From positions 326,103 through 390,102 of the forward strand of contig NZ_JAGOBJ010000003.1 of the NCBI RefSeq assembly GCF_017983445.1: 64,000 bases of DNA, given 5' to 3'. The notes beneath the pieces are model-generated. The model had not been told where the DNA came from and did not search any database. It saw nothing but the letters and a program-made list of their open reading frames with translations. The translations under genes were made by a program, and so were the position numbers. The DNA comes from Halomonas sp. (GTDB lineage: Bacteria > Pseudomonadota > Gammaproteobacteria > Pseudomonadales > Halomonadaceae). Below, piece after piece: positions 56,016-64,000 of the stretch; within the stretch, counting starts at the first letter, position 1, and each line of letters opens with the position of its first letter.

Positions 56016-57053
56016 CTAGCGGCGCAGGCTGCTACCTCTGGGCAGTACTTCAAAACCCAAGTCCAGGCAGGTTTCCTGAGGACGGCCTTGGACTCTTTTA
56101 AGAACGCACTGGGCCACTATGTTGCCAATCTCTTCCCTTGGAGGACGGATCGTGGATAAAGGGGGCAGCGTACAGTTGCTGAAGTCCATGTCTCCGAAGC
56201 CAATCATCGCAATATCATCAGGGATGCGGATTCCACGCCGCTGAGCTTCGCCCAGCGCGCCCAAGGCCAGCATGTCATTGCCGAAAATGATGCCGTCGGT
56301 ATCCGGGTGGCTTGTGAGTAAATCAGCGAAGGCATGGTTGGCGGCTTCCGCCATACGCCCAGGGCCGCAGTCGATGACGCGGATGTGCCGACTATTCAGC
56401 AGATCCATCAGGGCCGCTTCGCTACCGGCGCAGCGCTGCTTGGCACGTTCATCGACGCTCAAGCGTGTGCCGATAAACGCTATCTTGCGACAGCCTGACT
56501 CCACTAGATGACGTGCCTGGGCGCGTCCCACATCGTGGTGGGAAAAACCCACCAGGGTGTCTAGCGGGTTGGAGCCTAACTCCCACATCTCGATAACGGG
56601 CACGTCGGAGTTGCTCAGCATGCGCCGTGTCTCCCGGCTGTGGTTCAGGCCGGTCAGCACCATGGCGCTAGGTGACCAGGATAGAAACGTTCTTACCACC
56701 GCTTCTTCTTCGGCTTCTGCGTAGTCGCTATGCCCTAATAGCAGCTGATATCCCTCTGACCCTAACGCCTTCTGCATCGTATTGACCGTCGAAGCAAAAA
56801 TGGCATTGAGCATCGAGGGAACCACCACACCAATGACACGCGTTCTTGCTGCGGCCAATGCGCCGGCCATCAAGTTAGGCACATAGCCCAACGTGTTGAT
56901 CGCGCCTTGGATACGCTTACCAAGCTGCTCAGAGACTTCGTCGGGCTTACGCAGATAGAGAGATACTGTGCTTGCAGATACATCAGCAAGTTTAGCCACA
57001 TCGTTCATGGTAACGCGCTGCGTGGAACGACGTTGACGAGATTTATTGTTCAT
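56016..57053 (-). CDS. LacI-family repressor of the SQ regulon
   Basis: LacI/GalR regulator of 345 residues. The N-terminal helix-turn-helix and hinge are MNDVAKLADVSASTVSLYLRKP and YVPNLMAGALAAARTRVIGVV. The effector domain follows the periplasmic-binding fold (AIFASTVNTMQKALGSEGYQLLLG, GIIFGNDMLALGALGEAQRRG, IRIPDDIAMIGFGD). The effector is likely SQ or a pathway intermediate. Five matching 14-bp palindromic operators lie in the cluster, one in front of this gene. It is convergent with the exporter gene, ten bases away. Confidence 0.93.
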   Translation of the reverse strand: MNNKSRQRRSTQRVTMNDVAKLADVSASTVSLYLRKPDEVSEQLGKRIQGAINTLGYVPNLMAGALAAARTRVIGVVVPSMLNAIFASTVNTMQKALGSEGYQLLLGHSDYAEAEEEAVVRTFLSWSPSAMVLTGLNHSRETRRMLSNSDVPVIEMWELGSNPLDTLVGFSHHDVGRAQARHLVESGCRKIAFIGTRLSVDERAKQRCAGSEAALMDLLNSRHIRVIDCGPGRMAEAANHAFADLLTSHPDTDGIIFGNDMLALGALGEAQRRGIRIPDDIAMIGFGDMDFSNCTLPPLSTIRPPREEIGNIVAQCVLKRVQGRPQETCLDLGFEVLPRGSSLRR

Positions 57054-57139
57054 TGAAAAAACTCTCTAACAAACACAATATCGAGGGCATAATCCCTCTA
57101 GCCTTTAAAATTAGCTGCATTATAGCATAAGCACGTTTT

Positions 57140-57153
57140 TCGCAGCGCTACGA
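57140..57153. promoter_or_regulatory. LacI-type operator upstream of lacI
   Basis: TCGCAGCGCTACGA, identical to the site at 47313, located 87 bases before the repressor start. It suggests autoregulation. Confidence 0.75.
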
Positions 57154-57164
57154 GTTTATTGTAA

Positions 57165-57197
57165 ATATAAAAAACCCCATGGAGTGACTCCATGGGG
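57165..57197 (-). terminator. Terminator after the porin gene
   Basis: CCCCATGGAGT and ACTCCATGGGG are perfect reverse complements with almost no spacer. On the minus strand the stem is followed by a T-run, so it ends porin transcription before the lacI promoter. Confidence 0.85.
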
Positions 57198-57248
57198 AAT
57201 GCAGACATTAAATACAGTAAGTAGTAATGCTTACGCTTAATGTAGACG

Positions 57249-58751
<1,503 letters not shown>

Positions 58752-58755
58752 TTAA

Positions 58756-58769
58756 TCGTAGCGCTACGA
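58756..58769. promoter_or_regulatory. LacI-type operator, porin proximal
   Basis: TCGTAGCGCTACGA, a perfect palindrome that extends to 18 bases (AATCGTAGCGCTACGATT, 58754-58771). It lies 50 bases before the porin start. Confidence 0.8.
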
Positions 58770-58809
58770 TTTTTTGCTAAAAAAAATAGCACTTGAAGGT
58801 AGTGTGTAA

Positions 58810-58823
58810 TCGTAGCGCTACGA
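58810..58823. promoter_or_regulatory. LacI-type operator, porin distal
   Basis: Second perfect TCGTAGCGCTACGA, 54 bases centre-to-centre from the proximal copy. The remaining 58824-59063 gap holds no other feature I can support. Confidence 0.8.
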
Positions 58824-59063
58824 AATATATTTTGTACTAGACGATAGTATTGAACTTACCTTTTAAAGTTAATTGGTGAGAAATTAAACGCCAAAACAGG
58901 AATAGGCGGTTTAAACAAAGGAAGTCGTATCTCGATTGAGCCTAATTATTATGCAGTTTCTCTGATCTCACAAAAAGTTGCTGGGGTAGCCTGTCACGAT
59001 GTCATTGCGCCTAACGCTTGGCGTGCCTAACCTGAAGAAAGAGTCTTCAGGAGCAAGGATGCC

Positions 59064-59528
59064 ATGGTAAATGAACTCACCTCCTTAAATGTTGATACGA
59101 AACGCTCGTTATGGGCGGCGGTGCTGTTGGGTATCGGCGTAATGGCGGCCGTCGATGAAATCATCTTTCATCAGCTGCTCCAGTGGCACCACTTTTTTGA
59201 TTTTGGTACTCCAGCGTTTGGGATTTTGTCCGACGGCCTGCTGCATGCTTTTGAGTTACTCGCCATTGTGGTCGGCGTGTTTATGCTGCTGGATCTTTCC
59301 CAGCGCAAGCGCCTGACGATCCCTTGGGCCAAGGCGGGCTTCTTTTTGGGCATGGGCGGTTTTCAGCTTTTCGATGGCCTGATCAACCACAAGATTTTGC
59401 GCCTGCATCAGATTCGCTACGGAGTCGATCCGCTGCTTTATGACATGGTGTGGAACGGTGCGGCGATAGTGCTGCTGTTGGCAGGAGTCTGGTTCTATCG
59501 GCGTGCCAAGCGTATTGGGCGTCGCTAG
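59064..59528 (+). CDS. DUF2243 membrane protein
   Basis: 154-residue integral membrane protein with four predicted helices, matching DUF2243: LLGIGVMAAVDEIIFHQLLQWHHFF, ILSDGLLHAFELLAIVVG and GGFQLFDGLINHKILRLHQIRYG. The conserved His and Asp residues (DEIIFH, WHH, DGLLH, NHK, LH) suggest a metal- or heme-related site. AGGAGCAAGG precedes the ATG. It is followed three bases later by ctaG, the usual neighbour of this family; function unknown but probably linked to cytochrome oxidase. Confidence 0.88.
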   Translation: MVNELTSLNVDTKRSLWAAVLLGIGVMAAVDEIIFHQLLQWHHFFDFGTPAFGILSDGLLHAFELLAIVVGVFMLLDLSQRKRLTIPWAKAGFFLGMGGFQLFDGLINHKILRLHQIRYGVDPLLYDMVWNGAAIVLLLAGVWFYRRAKRIGRR

Positions 59529-59530
59529 AC

Positions 59531-60364
59531 ATGCACGATCATGCTCACACAGCGCAAGGAACGTTGCTCGATTGGCTACCGCTGGCGCTGATCGTTTTAC
59601 TCATGCTTGCGTATCTTGTCGCCGCTTATGCCCAGCGTCATAAAGCGGCGGGCTGGAGCACTTGGCGTAGTACCTTTTTTATCCTGGGCAGCCTGCTGCT
59701 TGCTCTCGCCGTAGCGCCCCCTTTGATGGCCTGGGCGCACCAGAATCTAGTGGGCCATATGGCCCTGCATTTATTGATCGGCATGCTGGCGCCGCTTGCC
59801 TGGGTGCTGGCCGCGCCGATTACCTTACTTCTGCGCACGTTGCCTCAGGCGGGGGCAAGGCGGGTAGCCGCCTTGTTGCAAAGCCGGTTCGTGCGTTTTG
59901 TGTCCCATCCCATCAGTGCCTTGATGCTCAATATTGGTGGGATGTACGTGCTATACCTTACGCCGCTGTATAGCGCGTCTTTACATCACCAGGCGCTGCA
60001 CTACTTTGTGCATGTGCATTTTCTGGTGGCGGGGTATCTTTTTTGCTGGGCGATTCTGGCCGAGCCTGATGTGTCGCCCCACCGGCTTAGTCTGCGCTTT
60101 CGGTTAGGTGTGCTGTTTGCGTCTATCGCCACCCATGGTCTGCTGGGCAAGCTGATGTACGGCTATGGTTGGCCGCGCGGCACCGGCCATAGTCTGGAGA
60201 ACGTTCAGGCTGCCGCCCAGTTGATGTATTACGGCGGCGATTTGGCAGAAGTGCTGTTGGCCGTGGTGCTTTTGACCTTTTGGCTACGCAGACCCGTCGA
60301 GCGGCGTGAGGGATTGTTCAAAAGTGCCGAACGCGACATAAGTCGCGTTCGAATCAATACATAG
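59531..60364 (+). CDS. ctaG: CtaG-type cytochrome c oxidase assembly protein
   Basis: Seven-helix membrane protein of 277 residues, caa3-type CtaG family (PF09678-like), thought to aid copper insertion into heme-copper oxidase. ATG 59531 gives an N-terminus MHDHAHTAQG with possible metal ligands. Conserved segments include HMALHLLIGMLAPLAWVLAAPITLLLR, HHQALHYFVHVHFLVAGYLFCW and ATHGLLGKLMYG, rich in His. It is coupled to the DUF2243 gene; no oxidase subunit gene is in the window. Confidence 0.87.
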   Translation: MHDHAHTAQGTLLDWLPLALIVLLMLAYLVAAYAQRHKAAGWSTWRSTFFILGSLLLALAVAPPLMAWAHQNLVGHMALHLLIGMLAPLAWVLAAPITLLLRTLPQAGARRVAALLQSRFVRFVSHPISALMLNIGGMYVLYLTPLYSASLHHQALHYFVHVHFLVAGYLFCWAILAEPDVSPHRLSLRFRLGVLFASIATHGLLGKLMYGYGWPRGTGHSLENVQAAAQLMYYGGDLAEVLLAVVLLTFWLRRPVERREGLFKSAERDISRVRINT

Positions 60365-60378
60365 ATGCGTAAATACTA

Positions 60379-61299
60379 TTAAGCGCTTTTACCCGCCGCC
60401 AACACATACAAGAACTCAAGCCCCAGCGTTGCCGCGGCAAGCGAAGTAATGTCGCCGTGATCGTAGGCCGGGTTAACCTCGACAACATCCATACCCACCA
60501 GATCCATACCCACCAGGCCGCGGACGACCTTGAGCAGCAGGTCGGTGGACATACCACCACACACTGGCGTGCCGGTGCCTGGCGCGAAAGCAGGGTCCAG
60601 GCCGTCGATGTCCAGGCTGACGTAGGCGGGATGATGGCCCACACGGGCGCGGATTTTCTCCAGCACCGCTTTGGGGCCATTGTCATTCACCCAGTCGGCA
60701 TCCAGCACTTCATAGGGATGGTTGTGACGATCGTAGCTTGTGCGAATGCCGATCTGCAGCGAGTGCTCGGGTACGACCAGCCCCTCTTTGAGGGCGTGGT
60801 GGAAAATGGTGCCGTGGTCAAAGCGCGTGCCTTGCTCGTAGGTGTCGGTATGCGCATCAAAATGGATCAGTGCCACCGGGCCATGCTCGCGGGCATGGGC
60901 ACGTAACAGAGGCAGGCTGATGTAATGATCGCCACCCAGCGTCAGCATTTTTTTACCCGCGCTGAGCCAGCGGTTGGCATGGTTTTCCAGATTATCCACC
61001 AGGCTTTCCGGCTCGCCGTAGGCGTAATCCAGGTTACCTGCATCGCACACGCTAAGGCGTTCTTCCAGCGCGAAATCCCACGGCCAGCGCTTGCCTTCCC
61101 AGATCAGGTTGGCGGTCGCTTGACGAATGGCGTTCGGCCCCATGCGAGTGCCCGCCCGGCCGGAACACGCTAGGTCAAAGGGCACACCGCTAACCACAAC
61201 GTCCGCGTTGGTGGCTTTCGGGTCAGTGGCCTTGGCCACGTTCATGAAGGTTGAGATAACATCACCAAACAGGCTGGGCATGATGGGTGTCTGGGTCAC
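60379..61299 (-). CDS. speB: Agmatinase SpeB
   Basis: Ureohydrolase of 306 residues, the same length as E. coli SpeB and closely similar throughout. GTG 61299 has AAGGAG about 9 bases upstream. Manganese ligands are complete: His in LTLGGDHYISLPLL, the D-x-H-x-D in LIHFDAHTDTY, and D-x-D in LDIDGLDPAFAPGTGTPV. It hydrolyses agmatine to putrescine and urea. The urea could feed the urease encoded at 14-19 kb. The gene is divergent from a LysR regulator. Confidence 0.93.
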   Translation of the reverse strand: MTQTPIMPSLFGDVISTFMNVAKATDPKATNADVVVSGVPFDLACSGRAGTRMGPNAIRQATANLIWEGKRWPWDFALEERLSVCDAGNLDYAYGEPESLVDNLENHANRWLSAGKKMLTLGGDHYISLPLLRAHAREHGPVALIHFDAHTDTYEQGTRFDHGTIFHHALKEGLVVPEHSLQIGIRTSYDRHNHPYEVLDADWVNDNGPKAVLEKIRARVGHHPAYVSLDIDGLDPAFAPGTGTPVCGGMSTDLLLKVVRGLVGMDLVGMDVVEVNPAYDHGDITSLAAATLGLEFLYVLAAGKSA

Positions 61300-61438
61300 C
61301 GGCGGACGTCTCCTTGAGTACAAAATCGCGCGAGCCACGCGAACAGGAAGCGACCATAAATAATTTTCAGCAATAAATTAAATGAATGTTTAGAATTAAA
61401 TCATTCGCTATATAAATAATGGTTAACGACGGATATTT

Positions 61439-62362
61439 ATGAGCGCATTGCGTCACTTTGATTTAAACCTGTTACGCGTTTTCGAGATGCTGATGCGCGA
61501 GCGTCACGTCACGCGGGCCGCTGAAAAGCTGCATCTTAGCCAGCCTGCCTTGAGCCATGCGCTGAAAAGGCTGCGTGAAGCGTTAAATGATCCGCTGCTG
61601 GTGCGCACCGATCAGGGAATGCAGCCCACGCCCCGAGCGCTCGCCCTTCTGCCGATTGTCCAGCAGGCGCTAGCCATGTTGCAGGAGGGGCTGGCACCGC
61701 CTGCCAGCTTCTCGCCAGAAAGCAGTACACGCCGCTTTATTCTGGCCACTACCGACTATTTTGAAGAGGTCATGTACCCCACGTTTCTCAGCCAGCTATT
61801 AACCTATGCGCCGGGCATCAGCTTTTCCATTGAGCTGATTACGCCAGAGGTATTGAGCGAAGGGCTGGAGCAGCGTCAAATCGATATGGTGGTAGGGTTG
61901 GATAGCCAGATCGAGCTGCCTGGGGGCGTGCTGAAAACCCCCTGGATGCAGGAAGAGCTAGTGTGCCTGGCGGCGTTGAACAATACCCAGGTGGGTGATT
62001 CGCTGACCATTTTACAGTTTGCCGATGCACTGCATGTGGAGCTTGCCGATATCAGCGGGCTGGGCCCGAGTAACATTGATAACTGTCTGGTACAGCATGG
62101 GTTAACCCGGCGGGTGATTTCCAAAAACCTTAATTATATCGCTGCGGCGAGAGTAGTGGCGCTGACCGGAGCGATCATGACGCTGCCCCGGCAGATGGCC
62201 CAGCGCTTTAGTGCCATGCTGCCGGTGCGCCTGATTGAGCCGCCCAAGGAGCTACCCGCGCTCAATATGACGTTGATTGAGCATGGGCTGTATGCCCATG
62301 AGCCCTCCACGGTTTGGTTACATCAGCAGCTAACCGCGTTTGCCCAGGCATTTAGCGAGTAG
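61439..62362 (+). CDS. LysR-family regulator (NodD-like subgroup)
   Basis: 307-residue regulator. The N-terminal helix-turn-helix is MSALRHFDLNLLRVFEMLMRE, RHVTRAAEKLHLSQPALSHALKRLRE, DPLLVRTDQGMQPTPRA, the pattern of the LeuO/NodD/PcpR-like subgroup. The effector domain shows the expected alternating fold (RRFILATTDYFEEVMYPTFL). It is divergent from speB and lies 200 bases upstream of the flavoprotein monooxygenase on the same strand; either could be its target. Confidence 0.88.
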   Translation: MSALRHFDLNLLRVFEMLMRERHVTRAAEKLHLSQPALSHALKRLREALNDPLLVRTDQGMQPTPRALALLPIVQQALAMLQEGLAPPASFSPESSTRRFILATTDYFEEVMYPTFLSQLLTYAPGISFSIELITPEVLSEGLEQRQIDMVVGLDSQIELPGGVLKTPWMQEELVCLAALNNTQVGDSLTILQFADALHVELADISGLGPSNIDNCLVQHGLTRRVISKNLNYIAAARVVALTGAIMTLPRQMAQRFSAMLPVRLIEPPKELPALNMTLIEHGLYAHEPSTVWLHQQLTAFAQAFSE

Positions 62363-62465
62363 ATATTCAGTGAACAGGCCTAGCGCGAACGCGTTTCACG
62401 TATGTAGTTGGAGCGGTACGATAAGGCTGGCATCTATCTTGCTCGATAATTCGAATATCTTTGGG

Positions 62466-62489
62466 CCATTGCCATTGCCATTGCCATTG
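62466..62489 (+). repeat. CCATTG hexamer repeat
   Basis: Four perfect copies of CCATTG, followed by a broken fifth, in the leader of the monooxygenase gene. Non-coding; function unknown. Confidence 0.85.
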
Positions 62490-62565
62490 CCACTGTTACA
62501 CGTAACCGGATTACACTGAATGGTAGTCGCCACCATCTTTTATAACAACATCAAGGAGTTCGCCG

Positions 62566-63768
62566 ATGTCGCTAAATGTTCTGGTCATTGGGGCAGGCAT
62601 GGGAGGTTTGAGCGCTGCGCTGGCGTTTCAGCAACACGGCCATCGCGTTACCGTTATGGAGCGTGTCGAAGATATTCGGCCCATCGGGGCGGCCATTTCG
62701 CTCTGGTCCAATGGCGTCAAGGTGATGCACCAGTTGGGGCTGGGCACCACGATCGAGCGCTTGAGCGGCGATATGCAGCGTATGCGCTATCTGCGACACG
62801 ATGGTGAATTGCTCAGCGACTTCTCCTTGACGCCCCTGTATGACGACGTAGAGCAGCGCGCCTGCCCCATTGCGCGGGCAGCCCTGCAGCAAACCCTGTT
62901 TGACGCTGTGGGCGCTGAGCATATCGAGCTTGGCCGGCATTGCGTGGATTATGTGAGCGATGCCGACGGCGTGACCGCCTTGTTTGCCGATGGCCGGCAG
63001 GTAACGGCGGATCTGTTGATTGTGGCTGACGGCACGCACTCCAAGCTGCGCAACAAGATCATCGGGCGCCCCGTCGAGCGTCAGTATGTGGGCTATGTGA
63101 ACTGGAACGTACGCGTTCCGGCAAGCGCTGAACTCGCTCCGCTGGATAGCTGGGATCAGTATGTCGGCGAGAATAAGCGTGTATCACTGATGCCCATGGG
63201 CACCGGTGGCAATGCCGAAGAAGAGCAGGAGTTTTACTGTTTTTTTGACGTTCCGCTGCCCGCTGACACGCCCAATGAGCCTGCGCGCTACCGCGAAGAG
63301 CTGCGTGAGCATTTTTCGGGCTGGAGTGACGCCGTGCAGAGCCTAATCACGCATTTTGACCCGGTGCGCATGGCGCGGGTCGAGATTCATGATATTGAAC
63401 CGTTGGAAACCCTGACCGATACCCGCGTGGCCCTGTTGGGCGATGCCGCCCACGGCATGGCGCCTGATTTGGGCCAGGGCGGTTGCCAGGCTATGGAAGA
63501 TGCCTGGGTATTGGCGCAGGTGGTCCAAAAGGCGCTTGAGGACACGCCAACGCCGAATGATGCGTTATGCCAGGCGCTGGATAATTACAATACGGCACGC
63601 GTCAAGCGGGTAGGGGAGATTGTGGCAAGAGCGCGAACGCGTGCACAAATGATTCATGGTCACACCCCGGCGCTCACCCAAAACTGGTATGACGAGTTAA
63701 GCCGTGAAGATGGCCAGGGCGTGCGCGAGGGAATCAAAAAGACCATCTTAGACGGCCCCTTAGGCTAA
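62566..63768 (+). CDS. hpxO: FAD-dependent monooxygenase, HpxO-like urate hydroxylase
   Basis: Group A flavoprotein monooxygenase of 400 residues. FAD motifs are GAGMGGLSAALAFQQHG near the N-terminus, the DG motif VADGTHSKLRNKI, and GDAAHGMAPDLGQGGCQAMEDAW in the second half. SLWSNGVKVMHQLGLG and the overall layout resemble Klebsiella HpxO, which oxidises urate to 5-hydroxyisourate. AAGGAG precedes the ATG. Purine breakdown ultimately yields urea, consistent with the urt-ure block, but no other purine gene is nearby, so another aromatic substrate is possible. Confidence 0.75.
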   Translation: MSLNVLVIGAGMGGLSAALAFQQHGHRVTVMERVEDIRPIGAAISLWSNGVKVMHQLGLGTTIERLSGDMQRMRYLRHDGELLSDFSLTPLYDDVEQRACPIARAALQQTLFDAVGAEHIELGRHCVDYVSDADGVTALFADGRQVTADLLIVADGTHSKLRNKIIGRPVERQYVGYVNWNVRVPASAELAPLDSWDQYVGENKRVSLMPMGTGGNAEEEQEFYCFFDVPLPADTPNEPARYREELREHFSGWSDAVQSLITHFDPVRMARVEIHDIEPLETLTDTRVALLGDAAHGMAPDLGQGGCQAMEDAWVLAQVVQKALEDTPTPNDALCQALDNYNTARVKRVGEIVARARTRAQMIHGHTPALTQNWYDELSREDGQGVREGIKKTILDGPLG

Positions 63769-63829
63769 AGCGCCAGGGTAATAGCGGCCGAGATAAAAGC
63801 GCGGGTAAAGACAATAAAGGCGCATAAAA

Positions 63830-63858
63830 AATGGCGTGCTGTTATCCAGCACGCCATT
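63830..63858 (+). terminator. Hairpin after the monooxygenase gene
   Basis: AATGGCGTGCT and AGCACGCCATT form a perfect 11-bp stem with a 7-base loop; no strong T-run follows, but the A-run on its left suits leftward termination as well. Confidence 0.65.
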
Positions 63859-63864
63859 AATATG

Positions 63865-64000
63865 AACGCCTAACGCCTAACGCCTAACGCCTAACGCCTA
63901 ACGCCTAACGCCTAACGCCTAACGCCTAACGCCTAACGCCTAACGCCTAACGCCTAACGCCTAACGCCTAACGCCTAACACCTAACGCCTAACGCCTAAC
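63865..64000. repeat. TAACGCC heptamer tandem array (runs off the window)
   Basis: About 19 consecutive copies of the 7-base unit TAACGCC, perfect except one TAACACC at 63976-63982. The array reaches the window edge, so its full length is unknown. There is no spacer between units, which excludes CRISPR. A degenerate relative lies between ureA and ureB. Confidence 0.95.

Noticed and set aside
63865-64000. CRISPR array at the right end
   Set aside because: Units are 7 bases long with no spacers, and no cas genes are present.

Overview
The window comes from a moderately halophilic gammaproteobacterium, most likely a Halomonadaceae member (Halomonas or Vreelandella type). I infer this from the acidic exported proteins, the several TRAP and TTT solute transporters, and the urt-ure nitrogen block; no rRNA or other marker is present to fix the taxon. 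It is ordinary chromosomal DNA with one AT-rich island beside a tRNA. Left edge (1-7631): a citrate/tricarboxylate module made of a CitA/DcuS-type sensor kinase (cut by the window edge), its response regulator, a CitMHS-type citrate permease, and the tripartite transporter TctC-TctB-TctA. The permease and tctC leaders share a GTTCYTTATGYTCACAA motif.

7800-19413: a nitrogen-scavenging block. The urea ABC transporter urtABCDE and the urease operon ureDABCEFG are each preceded by a near-identical sigma-54 promoter (GG-N10-GC), so urea uptake and hydrolysis are probably co-activated under nitrogen limitation. Two palindromic elements sit inside the urease operon. 19718-26283: fdhD, a DctPQM TRAP transporter, a divergent FAD-linked 2-hydroxyacid dehydrogenase and an orphan paralogue of the TRAP receptor.

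26426-30625: tRNA-Arg(CCG) followed by an AT-rich three-gene cassette (Sce7726-like PD-(D/E)XK protein, Sce7725-like beta-family protein, zinc-ribbon RES-domain protein) and then a host-composition NucS-like nuclease protein. The cassette looks acquired and is a candidate toxin or defence system. 30734-43885: an SDR with a divergent AraC regulator, a YihY/BrkB membrane protein, a PepSY-like secreted protein, a chemoreceptor, a NYN-domain protein, a LysR regulator, an AbgT-M20 peptidase pair, and a PAS-GGDEF-EAL protein followed by an RsbQ-type alpha/beta hydrolase.

44072-58706 is the most striking region: a complete sulfoquinovose (SQ) sulfo-Entner-Doudoroff cluster. It encodes a TRAP transporter, IlvD/Edd dehydratase, HpcH/HpaI aldolase, SMP-30 lactonase, aldehyde dehydrogenase, SDR dehydrogenase, GH31 sulfoquinovosidase with the sulfonate-binding Arg/Trp/Tyr set, TauE/SafE exporter, LacI repressor and LamB-like porin. 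Five copies of a 14-bp operator (TCGYAGCGCTRCGA) lie in front of the TRAP, dehydratase, lacI and porin genes, which defines one regulon. Predicted flow: sulfolipid head groups enter through the porin and TRAP system, SQ is released and oxidised to pyruvate plus sulfolactate, and sulfolactate is exported. The right end (59064-64000) carries a DUF2243-ctaG pair, agmatinase speB, a LysR regulator, an HpxO-like urate hydroxylase, and a TAACGCC heptamer array that runs off the window.
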